Positions 15,797 through 23,632 of a DNA stretch of 39,867 nucleotides are shown here, in pieces (positions within the stretch are counted from its first letter, which is position 1; each line of letters begins with the position of its first letter). Source of the DNA: an uncultured Chloroflexota bacterium (GTDB lineage: Bacteria; Chloroflexota; Dehalococcoidia; CAUJGQ01); the NCBI GenBank assembly GCA_937879875.1, contig CALFMN010000223.1, positions 1 through 39,867 on the forward strand, in the 5' to 3' direction. The notes below the pieces were generated by a model that was given only the letters and a program-made list of their open reading frames with translations, made no database searches and had not been told where the DNA came from. The position numbers and the translations under genes were made by a program.

Positions 15797-16769
15797 GGAG
15801 ATAGTTCTTCCTATCGCGCATCGACGGCGGTCCGTGGCTGGTGCGATGGCGACTGACCGCGTGCGGTCTGCGCGCGCGTCGTGGCAGGCTCGCGGTCTAG
15901 GCGTGGTCGCCGCGGTGTTGGCAGGTGGTGCCGCGGCACTGACCCCGGCGGTGCGCGTGATGGGTGCGGTCGCCCTGGCGCAGCCGCTGCCCATCCCCGG
16001 AAGCGTGGCGCTCCCGCCCTATGGGAGTGCGGTCTTCAGCCCGCCGCGGGTCGGTCCGCTGCCGAGTCCGCAACTCGTCGTCACGAGCGTGGCGGATACA
16101 CCGGTGACAGTCACCTACACCGCGGATGCATTGGGCACCCTGGCGGCGACCGCTGAGCCCGGACGCATCGTCCTGGTTGCCACGCCAGACGACCTCAACG
16201 CCCAGTGCGACGCCTCCGGACAGCAACCGCCGCACGTCAGTTGCACGGCCGTGCAACCGAATGGTCCCCCGCTCGCCCATCGCGTGAACATCGGCACCCT
16301 GCCGCTGGATACGCCACCAGCGGTCGCCGTGCGTGCGGGCTGGAACCTGCTGGCCGGTCCACCGGAGACCACACTGGCCGGGGCCGTCAGCCCACTCTAC
16401 ACGCTGGACCCCGGCGCGACCGCCTACCGCACCGTGCCGGCCGGTGTGCCGCTGACAGCCGGAGTCGGATATTGGGCGTACTTCTCGCAGACCATGACCA
16501 CCCCGCTGGCGCTAGGGCCAAGCGCGGGAACGAGACCCCTGGCGCTTGCTCGCGGTCAATACACCCTGGTTGGCAACCCCTTTCCAACCGCGGCGCTGAT
16601 TAGCGGCACCCTTGACCGCGCCGTGGTCTATGACCCGGCGACGGGTTATCAGGACGCGCCGCGCACCAGTGATGTGCGCCAGGCGGTCATCCTGAAGCCC
16701 GGGCAGGGGGTCTGGCTGTACGCGACCGCTGCCCCAGTCGTCATCAGCCCTGAGATGCTCGTGCAGTAG
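15795..16769 (+). CDS. Secreted surface protein with paired GWN...GYWAY repeats
   Basis: A 324-residue protein starting at ATG 15795 with GGGAGG upstream; ATG 15846 is a second choice. A basic N-terminus is followed by a hydrophobic segment (GLGVVAAVLAGGAAAL region) and an AxA-like site, so it should be exported. A Pro-rich beta region with a strand such as VADTPVTVTYTADALGT follows. The C-terminal half has two repeats: AGWNLLAGPPET ... AGVGYWAYFSQ, and GQYTLVGNPFPT ... PGQGVWLYA. This paired unit occurs at the end of many exported proteins with beta-rich or Ig-like folds, especially in Chloroflexota. No catalytic residues are apparent. It is divergent from the MauE cluster with almost no spacer. 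Confidence 0.72.
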   Translation: MEIVLPIAHRRRSVAGAMATDRVRSARASWQARGLGVVAAVLAGGAAALTPAVRVMGAVALAQPLPIPGSVALPPYGSAVFSPPRVGPLPSPQLVVTSVADTPVTVTYTADALGTLAATAEPGRIVLVATPDDLNAQCDASGQQPPHVSCTAVQPNGPPLAHRVNIGTLPLDTPPAVAVRAGWNLLAGPPETTLAGAVSPLYTLDPGATAYRTVPAGVPLTAGVGYWAYFSQTMTTPLALGPSAGTRPLALARGQYTLVGNPFPTAALISGTLDRAVVYDPATGYQDAPRTSDVRQAVILKPGQGVWLYATAAPVVISPEMLVQ

Positions 16770-16938
16770 CGCGACCCCGTAGGCCAGGTGCCGCTCTGCG
16801 GCGGGTCCCGCTCCGCAGACGGTCGCAAGGGTCGTAACCAAGCGTCTCAACCGAGCGGGTCGCGACGCCACGCCCAGACCAACCAGCATGCCCTGACCCA
16901 TCATCACTCCCGTCTCACAACCCGCCTCCGCACGATCC

Positions 16939-17012
16939 ACGCGTGGAGTTCTGAGACAGATTCCGCATGCCTCACAACCGAGGGTTATCTTTCTGCGGAT
17001 GCGAGGATTATC
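16939..17012. repeat. Diverged 74-bp direct repeat, left copy
   Basis: The segment aligns without gaps over most of its length with 20222-20295, sharing the core CTCACAACCGAGGGTT (one difference) and CGGATGCGAG. Both contain an inverted pair close to TTGTGAG / CTCACAA, perfect in the right copy and with one mismatch here. It lies about 45 bp before the third mutase-tail copy. The neighbouring sequence 16770-16938 contains no gene that I can support. Confidence 0.55.
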
Positions 17013-17055
17013 GTGCATGTCGAGCCAGCGCCGGCGCCTGCCGTCCCTCGCCCGC

Positions 17056-17208
17056 ACCGCCCTGACCGAGCTGACCGAAGCTGCGCAAGGCACCACCGAC
17101 CTGATGCCGCCGATCATACAGGCGCTGAAGGCGTACGCCACGCTGGGCGAGATCTGCGGCGCCCTGCGCACCGTCTTCGGCGACGACCAGCCGCCCACCG
17201 CGGTCTGC
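17056..17208 (+). pseudogene. Displaced methylmalonyl-CoA mutase tail (copy 3)
   Basis: The final 46 codons of the mutase are present with 16 differences in 138 bases, encoding LTELTEAAQG, DLMPPIIQALKAYATLGE and GDDQPPTAV. The native stop TGA is TGC here, and weak similarity to the intact gene's downstream flank continues for roughly 50 bp. Copies 2 and 3 share 39 identical bases in the core, where both differ from the intact gene. There is no catalytic part. The sequence from 17209 to 17351 shows no gene. Confidence 0.75.
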
Positions 17209-17351
17209 TTCCGACTCGAACCGCCCGTCTCGTGGCACGTCGATCCAGGACCGTATTGCGACCTTGATCGGCCGACTGGTTGTGATGCTGCCCGTCGTTC
17301 AAGGGTTTTTGGCGGTAGCCGTCGCTCGGGCAAGTGCAGACGCGACGGCCT

Positions 17352-17515
17352 GTGAGGCACGACTCTCGACGGAAAGGCTCCCGCGCCAGGCCGCCGTGGC
17401 GTAGCCTCACTCCTGAAAGGGAGTTCGGCGGAAACCCGACAGCGGCTTGCCGCTGCTGACAGGAGGATGTCAGTAGCGCTCCCGTAACCTCAAAGCCGAA
17501 CCGGCGCGGAGCCGG
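17352..17515 (+). ncRNA. Candidate structured leader RNA upstream of the SnoaL-like gene
   Basis: Five stems can be read in order: GTGAGGC (17352) with GCCTCAC (17404), closing a 45-base internal region; ACTCC/GGAGT (17409-17424) with loop TGAAAG; CAGCGG/CCGCTG (17440-17455) with loop CTTG; CTGACA/TGTCAG (17456-17473) directly adjacent; and CCGGC/GCCGG (17501-17515). The SnoaL-like gene starts 26 bases later. I could not match it to cobalamin, SAM, RNase P, SRP, tmRNA or group II intron signatures. It may be a cis-regulatory leader, a small RNA, or fortuitous GC-rich pairing. Confidence 0.3.
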
Positions 17516-17541
17516 CCGCAGCAGGCATTGCGAGGAATGGC

Positions 17542-17976
17542 ATGTCCACCGAACAGAACAAGGCGCTGTACCGCCGCTTCATCGAGGAGGGCTTCAACGA
17601 AGGCAAGCTGACGACGGTCGATGAGCTGCTGGCCCCCACGTATATCTATCAAGATGCGCTGCCCGGCACCCCAGCCGGTCCTGACGGGATCAAAGGCGTG
17701 ATCACGCTCTTCCGTGGCGCCTTCCCCGATTTGCAGATCACGATCGAGCAGCAGGTCGCGGAGGGCGACATGGTCAGCTCGCGCACCAGCATGCGCGGCA
17801 CGCATCGTGGCGAGCTGTTCGGCGTAGCTGCCACCGGCCGCCCGGTGCTGATGACCGGCATGACGATGGTCCGCTTCGTCGACGGCCGCATGGTGGAGGC
17901 CTGGGTGAAGAACGACGTAGTCGGCCTCTACCGGCAGCTCGGCCTCACCCCGCAGCCCGCCGAGACAACCCGCTGA
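17542..17976 (+). CDS. SnoaL-like polyketide cyclase/ester cyclase family protein
   Basis: This 144-residue protein starts MSTEQNKALYRRFIEEGFNE, with the cone-like alpha+beta barrel pattern of the SnoaL/NTF2 superfamily. Motifs include YIYQDALPG, a FRGAFPDLQITIEQQVAEGD strand-turn and RGTHRGELFGVAATGRPV. Members include polyketide cyclases, but most such small proteins have unknown substrates. Conserved acidic and His positions (Asp in AFPDL, His in GTHRGE) are present. The ATG has GAGGA 7 bases upstream. The gene stands alone between a structured upstream region and a broken methyltransferase gene. The substrate is not predictable. Confidence 0.85.
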   Translation: MSTEQNKALYRRFIEEGFNEGKLTTVDELLAPTYIYQDALPGTPAGPDGIKGVITLFRGAFPDLQITIEQQVAEGDMVSSRTSMRGTHRGELFGVAATGRPVLMTGMTMVRFVDGRMVEAWVKNDVVGLYRQLGLTPQPAETTR

Positions 17977-18222
17977 ACGCGGCCCTCCGGCGTGGTTAAC
18001 CATCCGAAAGCCATTGAATGAACCCGATTTGTGAGCGGTCAATCATGTGCATCGTCCCCGGCGGCGCCGAGCGTCTGCGTGACCGCGCGACCGCTGCAGC
18101 ACTCTGCTATGATCGAGCTGCCGCTGAAGGCGCGCGGTCGTCACGGACCAGCTTGCCGTTTGCGGCATAGTACCCCTGCCGGAGCGCAGCGCTCGCGCGG
18201 CCGGCCTGGAACGGAACCGGCT

Positions 18223-18876
18223 ATGCGCCTCGTCAACGGCCGTCGCGTGACCGAGGTAGATGTCGGCTAACTCGCGGCCCTCGCCGCCCGCTACTCCGAA
18301 ACAGTGCTCGACCTCGGCACAGGCGATGGCCGCTTCGTGCTGGCCACCGCAGCAGCCCGCCCCGATCTCCTCGTGATCGGTGTTGATGCCGACAGCGCCG
18401 CGCTGGCGGAGGCATCCCGGCGTGCCGCGCGCCCCGCCCGTCGTGGCGGTCTGCCGAACGCTCAATTTGTGGCCGCTGCCGCCGAGGCGCTCCCCGCGGA
18501 GCTTGACGGACTCGCCTCCGCACTGACGCTGCACTTTCCCTGGGGTTCGTTGCTGCGCGGTCTGCTTGGCGCCGAGCCGCAACTGTTGGCCGGCATTGCG
18601 CGGGTAACGCGACCCGGCGCCGCGGTCACGCTGCTGCTCTCGGTGACGGCGCGGGACCACATCGCCGGAACCGACGCCTTCGACGGCGACGCCGTCGCCG
18701 ACCTCGCCCGCCAGTATGCGGCGTGGGGGCTCATGCTCACCGAGGGCCGGCCGGCCACGCCGGCCGATGTGGCCGCCAGCCACTCGACCTGGGCGAAGCG
18801 CCTCGGCGCCGGCGAGCGGCGCCCGGCGTGGCTGCTCTGCTTGCGAAGGATCGAAGCGCCCGCTCCCCTCCGTTAG
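18223..18876 (+). pseudogene. KamB/NpmA-like 16S rRNA (A1408) methyltransferase gene with in-frame TAA
   Basis: The protein frame starts MRLVNGRRVTEVDVG, stops at TAA 18268-18270, then resumes in the same frame as LAALAARYSETVLDLGTGDGR and runs to 18876. The sum of both parts matches the whole length of small S-adenosylmethionine methyltransferases that modify A1408 of 16S rRNA. It contains the SAM motif LDLGTGDGR, an acidic VIGVDAD strand, and the FPWGSLLRG motif characteristic of this family. Such enzymes confer resistance to some aminoglycosides; housekeeping-like homologues also occur. The TAA replaces a residue just before the LAALAARY helix. Reinitiation inside the gene would lose the N-terminal beta hairpin. 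Assembly error is possible. The neighbour is another broken, resistance-like gene. Confidence 0.72.
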
Positions 18877-19105
18877 CCGGCCCGAACTGTATCCGCCGGC
18901 TGACAGCGCGCGCGTACGCCTTTGGTTGTGTCCGCGCCCTCATGGCTATGACGCTGCGACAACTGCGCCGTGCGGCCATGCTGCCTTCGGGCCAGCGTTC
19001 CCGGCTGCGCAGCGGCTGTGTCGTTTCTGCGTCTGCTGGCGATGCCGGAGGCAGTTTGGGAGAATGGCCCCGCAACGCGTTGGCGTTAGGAGACGGTCCC
19101 TGGCC

Positions 19106-20147
19106 ATGCTCGAACCCGCCAACCTTCCTGATGACCGCATCGTCGCATCCGTGCGCCAGCACTACGGCCTCCGCCTGACGACGCTTGCCTTCCTCCCACT
19201 GGGGCAAGATGCGCTGGCCTGGGCCTATCGCGCCGCAACAGCGGACGCAGCTGCCTACTTCCTCAAGCTCCGCCAGGGTGTCACGAACGAGGCGGGGCTG
19301 CGCGTCCCGCGCTACCTCGCGGACCACGGGGTGACACACGTCGTCGCGCCGATTCCTGCCCGTGCCCGGCGGCTGTGGGGCGACGTCGACGGGTTCACGC
19401 TCACGCTCTACCCGTTCATCGATGGCATCACCGGAGCGGAGCACGGCTTGCACGAGCGGCATTGGGTCAGGTACGGTGCGGCGCTCAGAGAGATTCACGA
19501 CACGCCGCTTGCGCCTGAGCTTGCGCGGGACTTGCCCCGCGAAGCCTTCACGCTCACGTAGCTGTTCCAGCGCCAACGCCAGGCTCCGTGGACCGACGTC
19601 GTCAAGGCGCTGGAGACACGCAGCGCACTGCGGAGCTTTACGGATCCCAGCGAACGCGATCTGGCGGCGTTTTGGCGGGTTAAGCGAGCGGAAATTCAGG
19701 CACTCGTTGCCCGTTTCGAGACGCTTGGGCAGCAGCTTCGCGCTTCAAGCCCCCCGCTGGTGCTCTGTCACGCCGACATGCATCCGAACAACGTGCTCAT
19801 CGACACCGACGACCAGCTCTGGATTGTGGATTGGGACGAGGTTCTGCTCGCGCCGAAAGAGTGCGATCTGATGATGGGCGTGGGCGGACTCGGGAGCTAC
19901 CCTGCCGGCCCGCGCGAAGCAGCGTGGTTCCTGCAGGGCTACGGCAGCACGGCCATCGACCCGGTCGCCCTCGCCTACTATCGCCGTGCGCGCCCTTGCG
20001 GATATTGGCGCCAACGCGGAGCAGATGTTGCTGATGCCTGCGGTCGGTGAGGCAGCCAGGCGCAATGCCCTGCAGAGGCTGATGAAGCTGTTTGCGCCCG
20101 GAAACATCGTCTCCCTGGCGACCCAGATGGAACGCTTCGATAGGTGA
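19106..20147 (+). pseudogene. APH-family (spectinomycin phosphotransferase-like) gene, nonsense plus frameshift
   Basis: The frame opens at MLEPANLPDDRIVASVRQHYG and includes AAAYFLKLRQG (ATP-binding Lys strand). It meets TAG at 19559-19561 after EAFTLT and continues in frame as LFQRQRQAPWTDVVKALE. The catalytic loop LCHADMHPNNVLI and the metal-binding IVDWDEV are intact. After VALAYYR (about 19985) the frame shifts by one base, and the natural end reads from ADIGANAEQMLLMPAVGEA to MERFDR and a TGA at 20145. The whole covers a normal-length aminoglycoside/choline phosphotransferase-like kinase. Two independent lesions make decay more likely than a single assembly error. Its original substrate could be an antibiotic or another small hydroxyl compound. 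Confidence 0.78.
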
Positions 20148-20221
20148 GCGCTGGCTCACCGCCGCACCTGGTTTCCATCGCCTCGACCGTAGCTGTGCCA
20201 GAACTCGTCGCGCTGGTCTTC

Positions 20222-20295
20222 ACACGTGAGGTTGTGAGGCATACTGAGAACGGCTCACAAACGAGGGTTCACTTTCGGCGGATGCGAGTAATGCG
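20222..20295. repeat. Diverged 74-bp direct repeat, right copy
   Basis: This is the partner of 16939-17012, in the same orientation. It contains TTGTGAG and CTCACAA as an inverted pair with a 16-base spacer, then the shared tract around CGAGGGTT and CGGATGCGAG. The two copies flank the segment with the third mutase tail, the SnoaL-like gene and the two broken resistance-like genes. Confidence 0.55.
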
Positions 20296-20361
20296 CCTCT
20301 GCGACGACCGGGCGTGTCCCTGTATTGCTGCCGGGCTGCGCCGGGCCGGGCAGCGCGCCCG

Positions 20362-21078
20362 TCAGTCCGCGCCGACGGTGACGCGCTCTTCGACATCGGC
20401 CCCGGCTGACCCGGGCCGTGGCGGCCAAACCCAGAGATAGCGGGCAACCTCTGGCCCGATCGCGACCTGACTGCCCTCCAGATCGACGGTCAGCGGCCCG
20501 CCGAGCAAGCCGCGCTCGCGCACGCGCAGGCGCGCGCCCGGGCGGAAGCCGTGTGTTTCGTAGAACGACATCAACGCGTGATTGTCTTCTGCCAGCTCGG
20601 AGATGCGCCGCAGCCGGACTTCAGAGCCCGCCGCCACGCTGTCCAGCGAAACCAGCGGCGTGCGGCGCTCTTCGTCCGTCAGCGGCCGGATCGGGTTGCC
20701 GTGCGGACAGGTCGCCGGATGGCCCAGCGAGGCGGCGATCCGCTCTTCCACCAGCGGTGAGACGGCGTGCTCCAGCCGGTGCGCCTCTTCGTGCGCCGTC
20801 GCCCAGTCAAGGCCGAGGCCGTCCGTCAGCCAGCGTTCGATCAGCCGGTGACGGCTCAGCAAGGTGTCGGCGATTTCGCGTCCCTGCGCCGTCAGCTCCA
20901 CCGAACGCCGTGGTTCGATCCGTACCAGGCCATCGCGTTCGAGCCGGCGCGCGGCCTCGCCCATCGTCGGCGCGCTGACGCCGCAGAAGGCCGCCAGCCG
21001 CGCCAGCGTGGGCTGTTCGCCCTCGTCGGTGAGGGTGCAGATGGCGATCAGATAGTTCTCGCTGGTCATCGTGGTCAT
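20362..21078 (-). CDS. DtxR/MntR-family metal-dependent repressor
   Basis: This 238-residue regulator has an N-terminal winged helix (residues 5-65, with TLARLAAFCGVSAPTMGEAARRL as the HTH region), a metal-binding/dimerisation domain, and a C-terminal FeoA/SH3-like domain (from about 150, GSEVRLRRISELAEDNHALM). Metal ligands can be placed at His77, Glu81, His96, His100, Glu103 and His104. At the position where DtxR has Cys102 and MntR has Glu, this protein has His100. It may thus have a different metal preference. It starts at ATG 21078 with GGAGC upstream. Targets would be iron or manganese uptake genes, none of which are adjacent. Confidence 0.93.
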   Translation of the reverse strand: MTTMTSENYLIAICTLTDEGEQPTLARLAAFCGVSAPTMGEAARRLERDGLVRIEPRRSVELTAQGREIADTLLSRHRLIERWLTDGLGLDWATAHEEAHRLEHAVSPLVEERIAASLGHPATCPHGNPIRPLTDEERRTPLVSLDSVAAGSEVRLRRISELAEDNHALMSFYETHGFRPGARLRVRERGLLGGPLTVDLEGSQVAIGPEVARYLWVWPPRPGSAGADVEERVTVGAD

Positions 21079-21168
21079 GGGCAGGCGGCAGCTCCGGTCC
21101 AGGAAGCGTGAAGGCGGCGCGGCGCCGGCGACTCGGCGGCCCTGCGCGAACCATGACGTGCTTCACCA

Positions 21169-21174
21169 AGTATA
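21169..21174 (-). promoter_or_regulatory. -10 box upstream of the DtxR-type gene
   Basis: TATACT on the minus strand is 90 bases before the repressor start, within the gap after doxX. No good -35 is seen. The hexamer is the same as that before the LuxR regulator and DoxX genes. Confidence 0.35.
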
Positions 21175-21206
21175 GCAGCGTGGATGAGGCCCGCGGACGC
21201 GCCGCC

Positions 21207-21665
21207 TCAGAACAGGCGCCCGTCGAAGCCCCAGGTCGTGCCAGCCGCGGTGAACAGGATCACGACTTCGCTGAGGATCATCATCAGGTTCTGGCCTTGC
21301 TCGCCCTGGTCCGTGAAACCCGCGAGCAAGAGGTAGTTCGCGTTCAGGAAGAGTCCGACGATCGCGCCTACCGGCGTGAGCAGGCCGAGTGTGAGGCTGA
21401 CGCCGACCGAAAACTCACCCATCACCACCAGCCACGAGGTGACGACCCGGCGCCGCGGACTGCTGAGCGAGGTACGGCGGATCACGCCGGCGAACGCGGG
21501 CAGCGGATGCTTCGCCGTCAGCGAATCGACCCAGTTCATTGCCGAGCCGCGCAGGAAGTTCGGCAAGTCCTTATGCCGCACGCTCTCCAGCCACCACAGC
21601 CCCACGCCGATGCGGAGGATGGCGAGCCAGTCGCGGAGCGTCAGCCAGCCGAGCGCGTCGTTCAC
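21207..21665 (-). CDS. DoxX-family membrane protein
   Basis: A 152-residue protein starting GTG, VNDALGWLTLRDWLAILRIGVGLWWLES. Four hydrophobic helices are visible, with the typical DoxX ends TLGLLTPVGAIVGLFLNANYLLLAG and NLMMILSEVVILFTAAG. DoxX proteins are small integral membrane proteins associated with redox or quinone functions; the precise role here is unknown. The GTG at 21665 sits six bases after a TATACT hexamer, so the mRNA may be leaderless. It precedes the DtxR-type gene on the same strand with a 128-bp gap. Confidence 0.85.
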   Translation of the reverse strand: MNDALGWLTLRDWLAILRIGVGLWWLESVRHKDLPNFLRGSAMNWVDSLTAKHPLPAFAGVIRRTSLSSPRRRVVTSWLVVMGEFSVGVSLTLGLLTPVGAIVGLFLNANYLLLAGFTDQGEQGQNLMMILSEVVILFTAAGTTWGFDGRLF

Positions 21666-21671
21666 GCCGGG

Positions 21672-21677
21672 AGTATA
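21672..21677 (-). promoter_or_regulatory. -10 box for a probably leaderless doxX mRNA
   Basis: TATACT ends six bases before the GTG start. Initiation at the usual distance would place the transcript start at the first base of the start codon, and no Shine-Dalgarno is present. The -35 region is poor. Confidence 0.45.
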
Positions 21678-21758
21678 CGCGCGGCTGAGGGCCGCGGGCC
21701 AGCGCCGCCACCGCGCGTATGATGATCGGAGGCTGACCACGCCACGGGGAGAGCGACC

Positions 21759-22742
21759 ATGCTGCGAACGCGCCTCTGCGATCTGCTGAACATCGAGATT
21801 CCGATTTTGAATGCGCCGATGGGCGGCGGGGCGGCGAACGGCGAACTCGCGGCGGCCGTATCGGCGGCGGGCGGACTCGGCCTGATCGGCGGCATGGCTT
21901 TGGGCCGCGACTGGCTGCGGTCGCAGATTCGGCTTGTGCGGGAACGCACCGAACGGCCCTTCGGCGTCGGCTTCATCAGCCACTGGCTGCCCGACTTTCC
22001 CGGCCTGTACGAGGTCGCGCTTGAGGAACGCGCGCCGGTGATCGCGCATTCCTTCGCCGACCCGGCGCCGTACATGGAACAGGCACGAGCGATCGGCGCG
22101 ACGGTCATCTGCCAGGTGCGCGGGGTGGAAGAGGCCCGCCAGGCGGCGCGTGCCGGCGTTGACCTGATCGTCGCCCAGGGCGGCGAAGCGGGCGGCCACA
22201 CCGGCACGCTCGCCACCTTGCCGCTGGTGCCGCAGATCGTGGACGCCGTTGCGCCGCTGCCGGTGATCGCGGCCGGCGGCATCGCGGACGGCCGCGGCCT
22301 GGCGGCCGCGCTTTTGCTCGGCGCTGAGGGCATCTGGCTCGGCACGGCGCTGCTCGCGGCGGCAGAGTCCGGCGTCTCACCGAATCGCCGGCGGCGCGTG
22401 CTGGCGGCGGAGTCCGCCGATACCGTCTACACGTCCGTGTTTGACATCGCGGACGGCCGCGCATGGCCGGCGGGTGTAGCCGGGCGCGTGGTGCGCAACC
22501 GCTTCAGCGAGCGCTGGCACGGCCACGAGGAGGATCTGCGCGAGCATCGGCAGGAGGCGCAGCAGGCACTCGTCGCCGCCTGGCAGGCCGACGACCCGGA
22601 GGTTGCCGCCGTCTGGGCCGGAGAAGCCGCCGGCCTCGTGCACCGCGTCGAGCCGGCGGGCGAGATCGTGCGCCGCATCGCCAGCCAGGCCGAGCAGGTG
22701 CTGCGCGAGCGGGTGAGCGCCGTGCTTGGCGTCACCGTCTAA
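21759..22742 (+). CDS. Nitronate monooxygenase / 2-nitropropane dioxygenase family flavoprotein
   Basis: This 327-residue FMN-dependent TIM-barrel protein starts MLRTRLCDLLNIEIPILNAP. The GGEAGGHTG motif near residue 147 contains the His used as catalytic base in nitronate monooxygenases, and PVIAAGGIADGRGLAAAL is the FMN phosphate-binding region. The same fold includes FabK-type enoyl-ACP reductases, so oxidative denitration of nitronates is the default, not a certainty. GGGGAG lies upstream of the ATG. It stands alone, convergent with the following methyltransferase gene. Confidence 0.88.
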   Translation: MLRTRLCDLLNIEIPILNAPMGGGAANGELAAAVSAAGGLGLIGGMALGRDWLRSQIRLVRERTERPFGVGFISHWLPDFPGLYEVALEERAPVIAHSFADPAPYMEQARAIGATVICQVRGVEEARQAARAGVDLIVAQGGEAGGHTGTLATLPLVPQIVDAVAPLPVIAAGGIADGRGLAAALLLGAEGIWLGTALLAAAESGVSPNRRRRVLAAESADTVYTSVFDIADGRAWPAGVAGRVVRNRFSERWHGHEEDLREHRQEAQQALVAAWQADDPEVAAVWAGEAAGLVHRVEPAGEIVRRIASQAEQVLRERVSAVLGVTV

Positions 22743-22776
22743 CCTGGCAGCCCGGCCCCCATCCTCTCGTCTCTCC

Positions 22777-22797
22777 TTCCCCCTATTATTGGGGGAA
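22777..22797. terminator. Bidirectional terminator-like hairpin
   Basis: TTCCCCC and GGGGGAA form a perfect 7-bp stem around an A/T loop (TATTATT) between convergent genes. There is no long T-tract. Position between two gene ends supports transcription termination for both. Confidence 0.5.
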
Positions 22798-22812
22798 CCT
22801 GCATCGCAGATG

Positions 22813-23610
22813 TCACGCAGCCGAGGGATAGGGGGCCAGCCGGCCGCGCAGCAATGCCATCGGGATCGTCCAGCCCCACTCGGTGCCCGTGCGCAGGCTG
22901 AATGCCTCGCTCGCGGTGGGCGGCGCCGTGGCGAAGACGGCCTTGATCGCCGCCACGCGCTCGGGCGCCGTGCGGCTGCGTCCGACCCAGGCATCGCCGT
23001 CCAGCGGGATCGTGCCTTCCAGCAGCGTCTCGCAGGCGAAGCCCGCGGCGTCGAACAGTCGCGCCCACTCGGAAATGCGGCAGTTGCGCACGTGCGACGG
23101 GTCGCGCAACAGCTCGACGGCGTTGAAGAACGTATCGAGGAAGGGCGTTTCCGGCGCGATCGTGTCCACCAGCAGCAAGCGCCCGCCCGGCCGCAGCACC
23201 CGCGCCGCCTCGCGGAGCGCCCGCTGCGGATCGCCGAAGTGGTGGGCGCTATAGCGGCTGGTCACGACGTCGAAGCTGGCGTCCGCGAAGGGCAGTGCCA
23301 GCACGTCGGCCCGACGGAACTCGACGTTGGTCAGACCACGTTGCGCTGCCAGGCCCGCCGCGACTTCCAGCATCTCCGGCGTCACATCCACCGCGACGAC
23401 CTCGGCCGCGCGCGGCGCCGCGGCCAGCGCGGTGTGGCCGGCGCCGCAGCCGAGATCGAGCACGCGCTCGCTGCCGGCCAGCTCGGCCGCCTCGATCAAC
23501 TCCGCCAGGTCCGGACCCGAAGCATGCACCGCGCTGACGGCATACGCGGCGGCGATGGCGCCGAACTGCTCGCGCACGCTTTCGACCGAGCGATCCGAAC
23601 CGGCGTTCAT
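22813..23610 (-). CDS. Class I SAM-dependent methyltransferase (UbiE/type 11)
   Basis: This is a 265-residue protein with the SAM motif VLDLGCGAGHTAL, an acidic loop VVAVDVTPEMLEVA, motif II region ADVLALPFADASFDVV, and RPGGRLLLVDTIAP. It resembles methyltransferases of the UbiE/Methyltransf_11 group, which act on small molecules such as quinones. The substrate is not predictable. The start at ATG 23610 has GAGGAGGGA 6-7 bases upstream. Divergent from a LysR-type gene, 97 bp apart, with a palindrome in the shared region. It may be controlled by that regulator. Confidence 0.9.
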   Translation of the reverse strand: MNAGSDRSVESVREQFGAIAAAYAVSAVHASGPDLAELIEAAELAGSERVLDLGCGAGHTALAAAPRAAEVVAVDVTPEMLEVAAGLAAQRGLTNVEFRRADVLALPFADASFDVVTSRYSAHHFGDPQRALREAARVLRPGGRLLLVDTIAPETPFLDTFFNAVELLRDPSHVRNCRISEWARLFDAAGFACETLLEGTIPLDGDAWVGRSRTAPERVAAIKAVFATAPPTASEAFSLRTGTEWGWTIPMALLRGRLAPYPSAA

Positions 23611-23632
23611 GATTTCCCTCCTCGGGGCGGTA

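Noticed and set aside
17352..17515. A known riboswitch, RNase P, SRP RNA or group II intron
   Set aside because: I looked for the conserved boxes of these families and saw none, so only a generic structured-RNA candidate is reported.
14758..19561. Reassigned stop codons as an explanation of the in-frame TAA/TAG
   Set aside because: TAG ends intact genes here (e.g. the dehydrogenase at 7127-7129) and one broken gene also has a frameshift, so decay or local error fits better than a different code.
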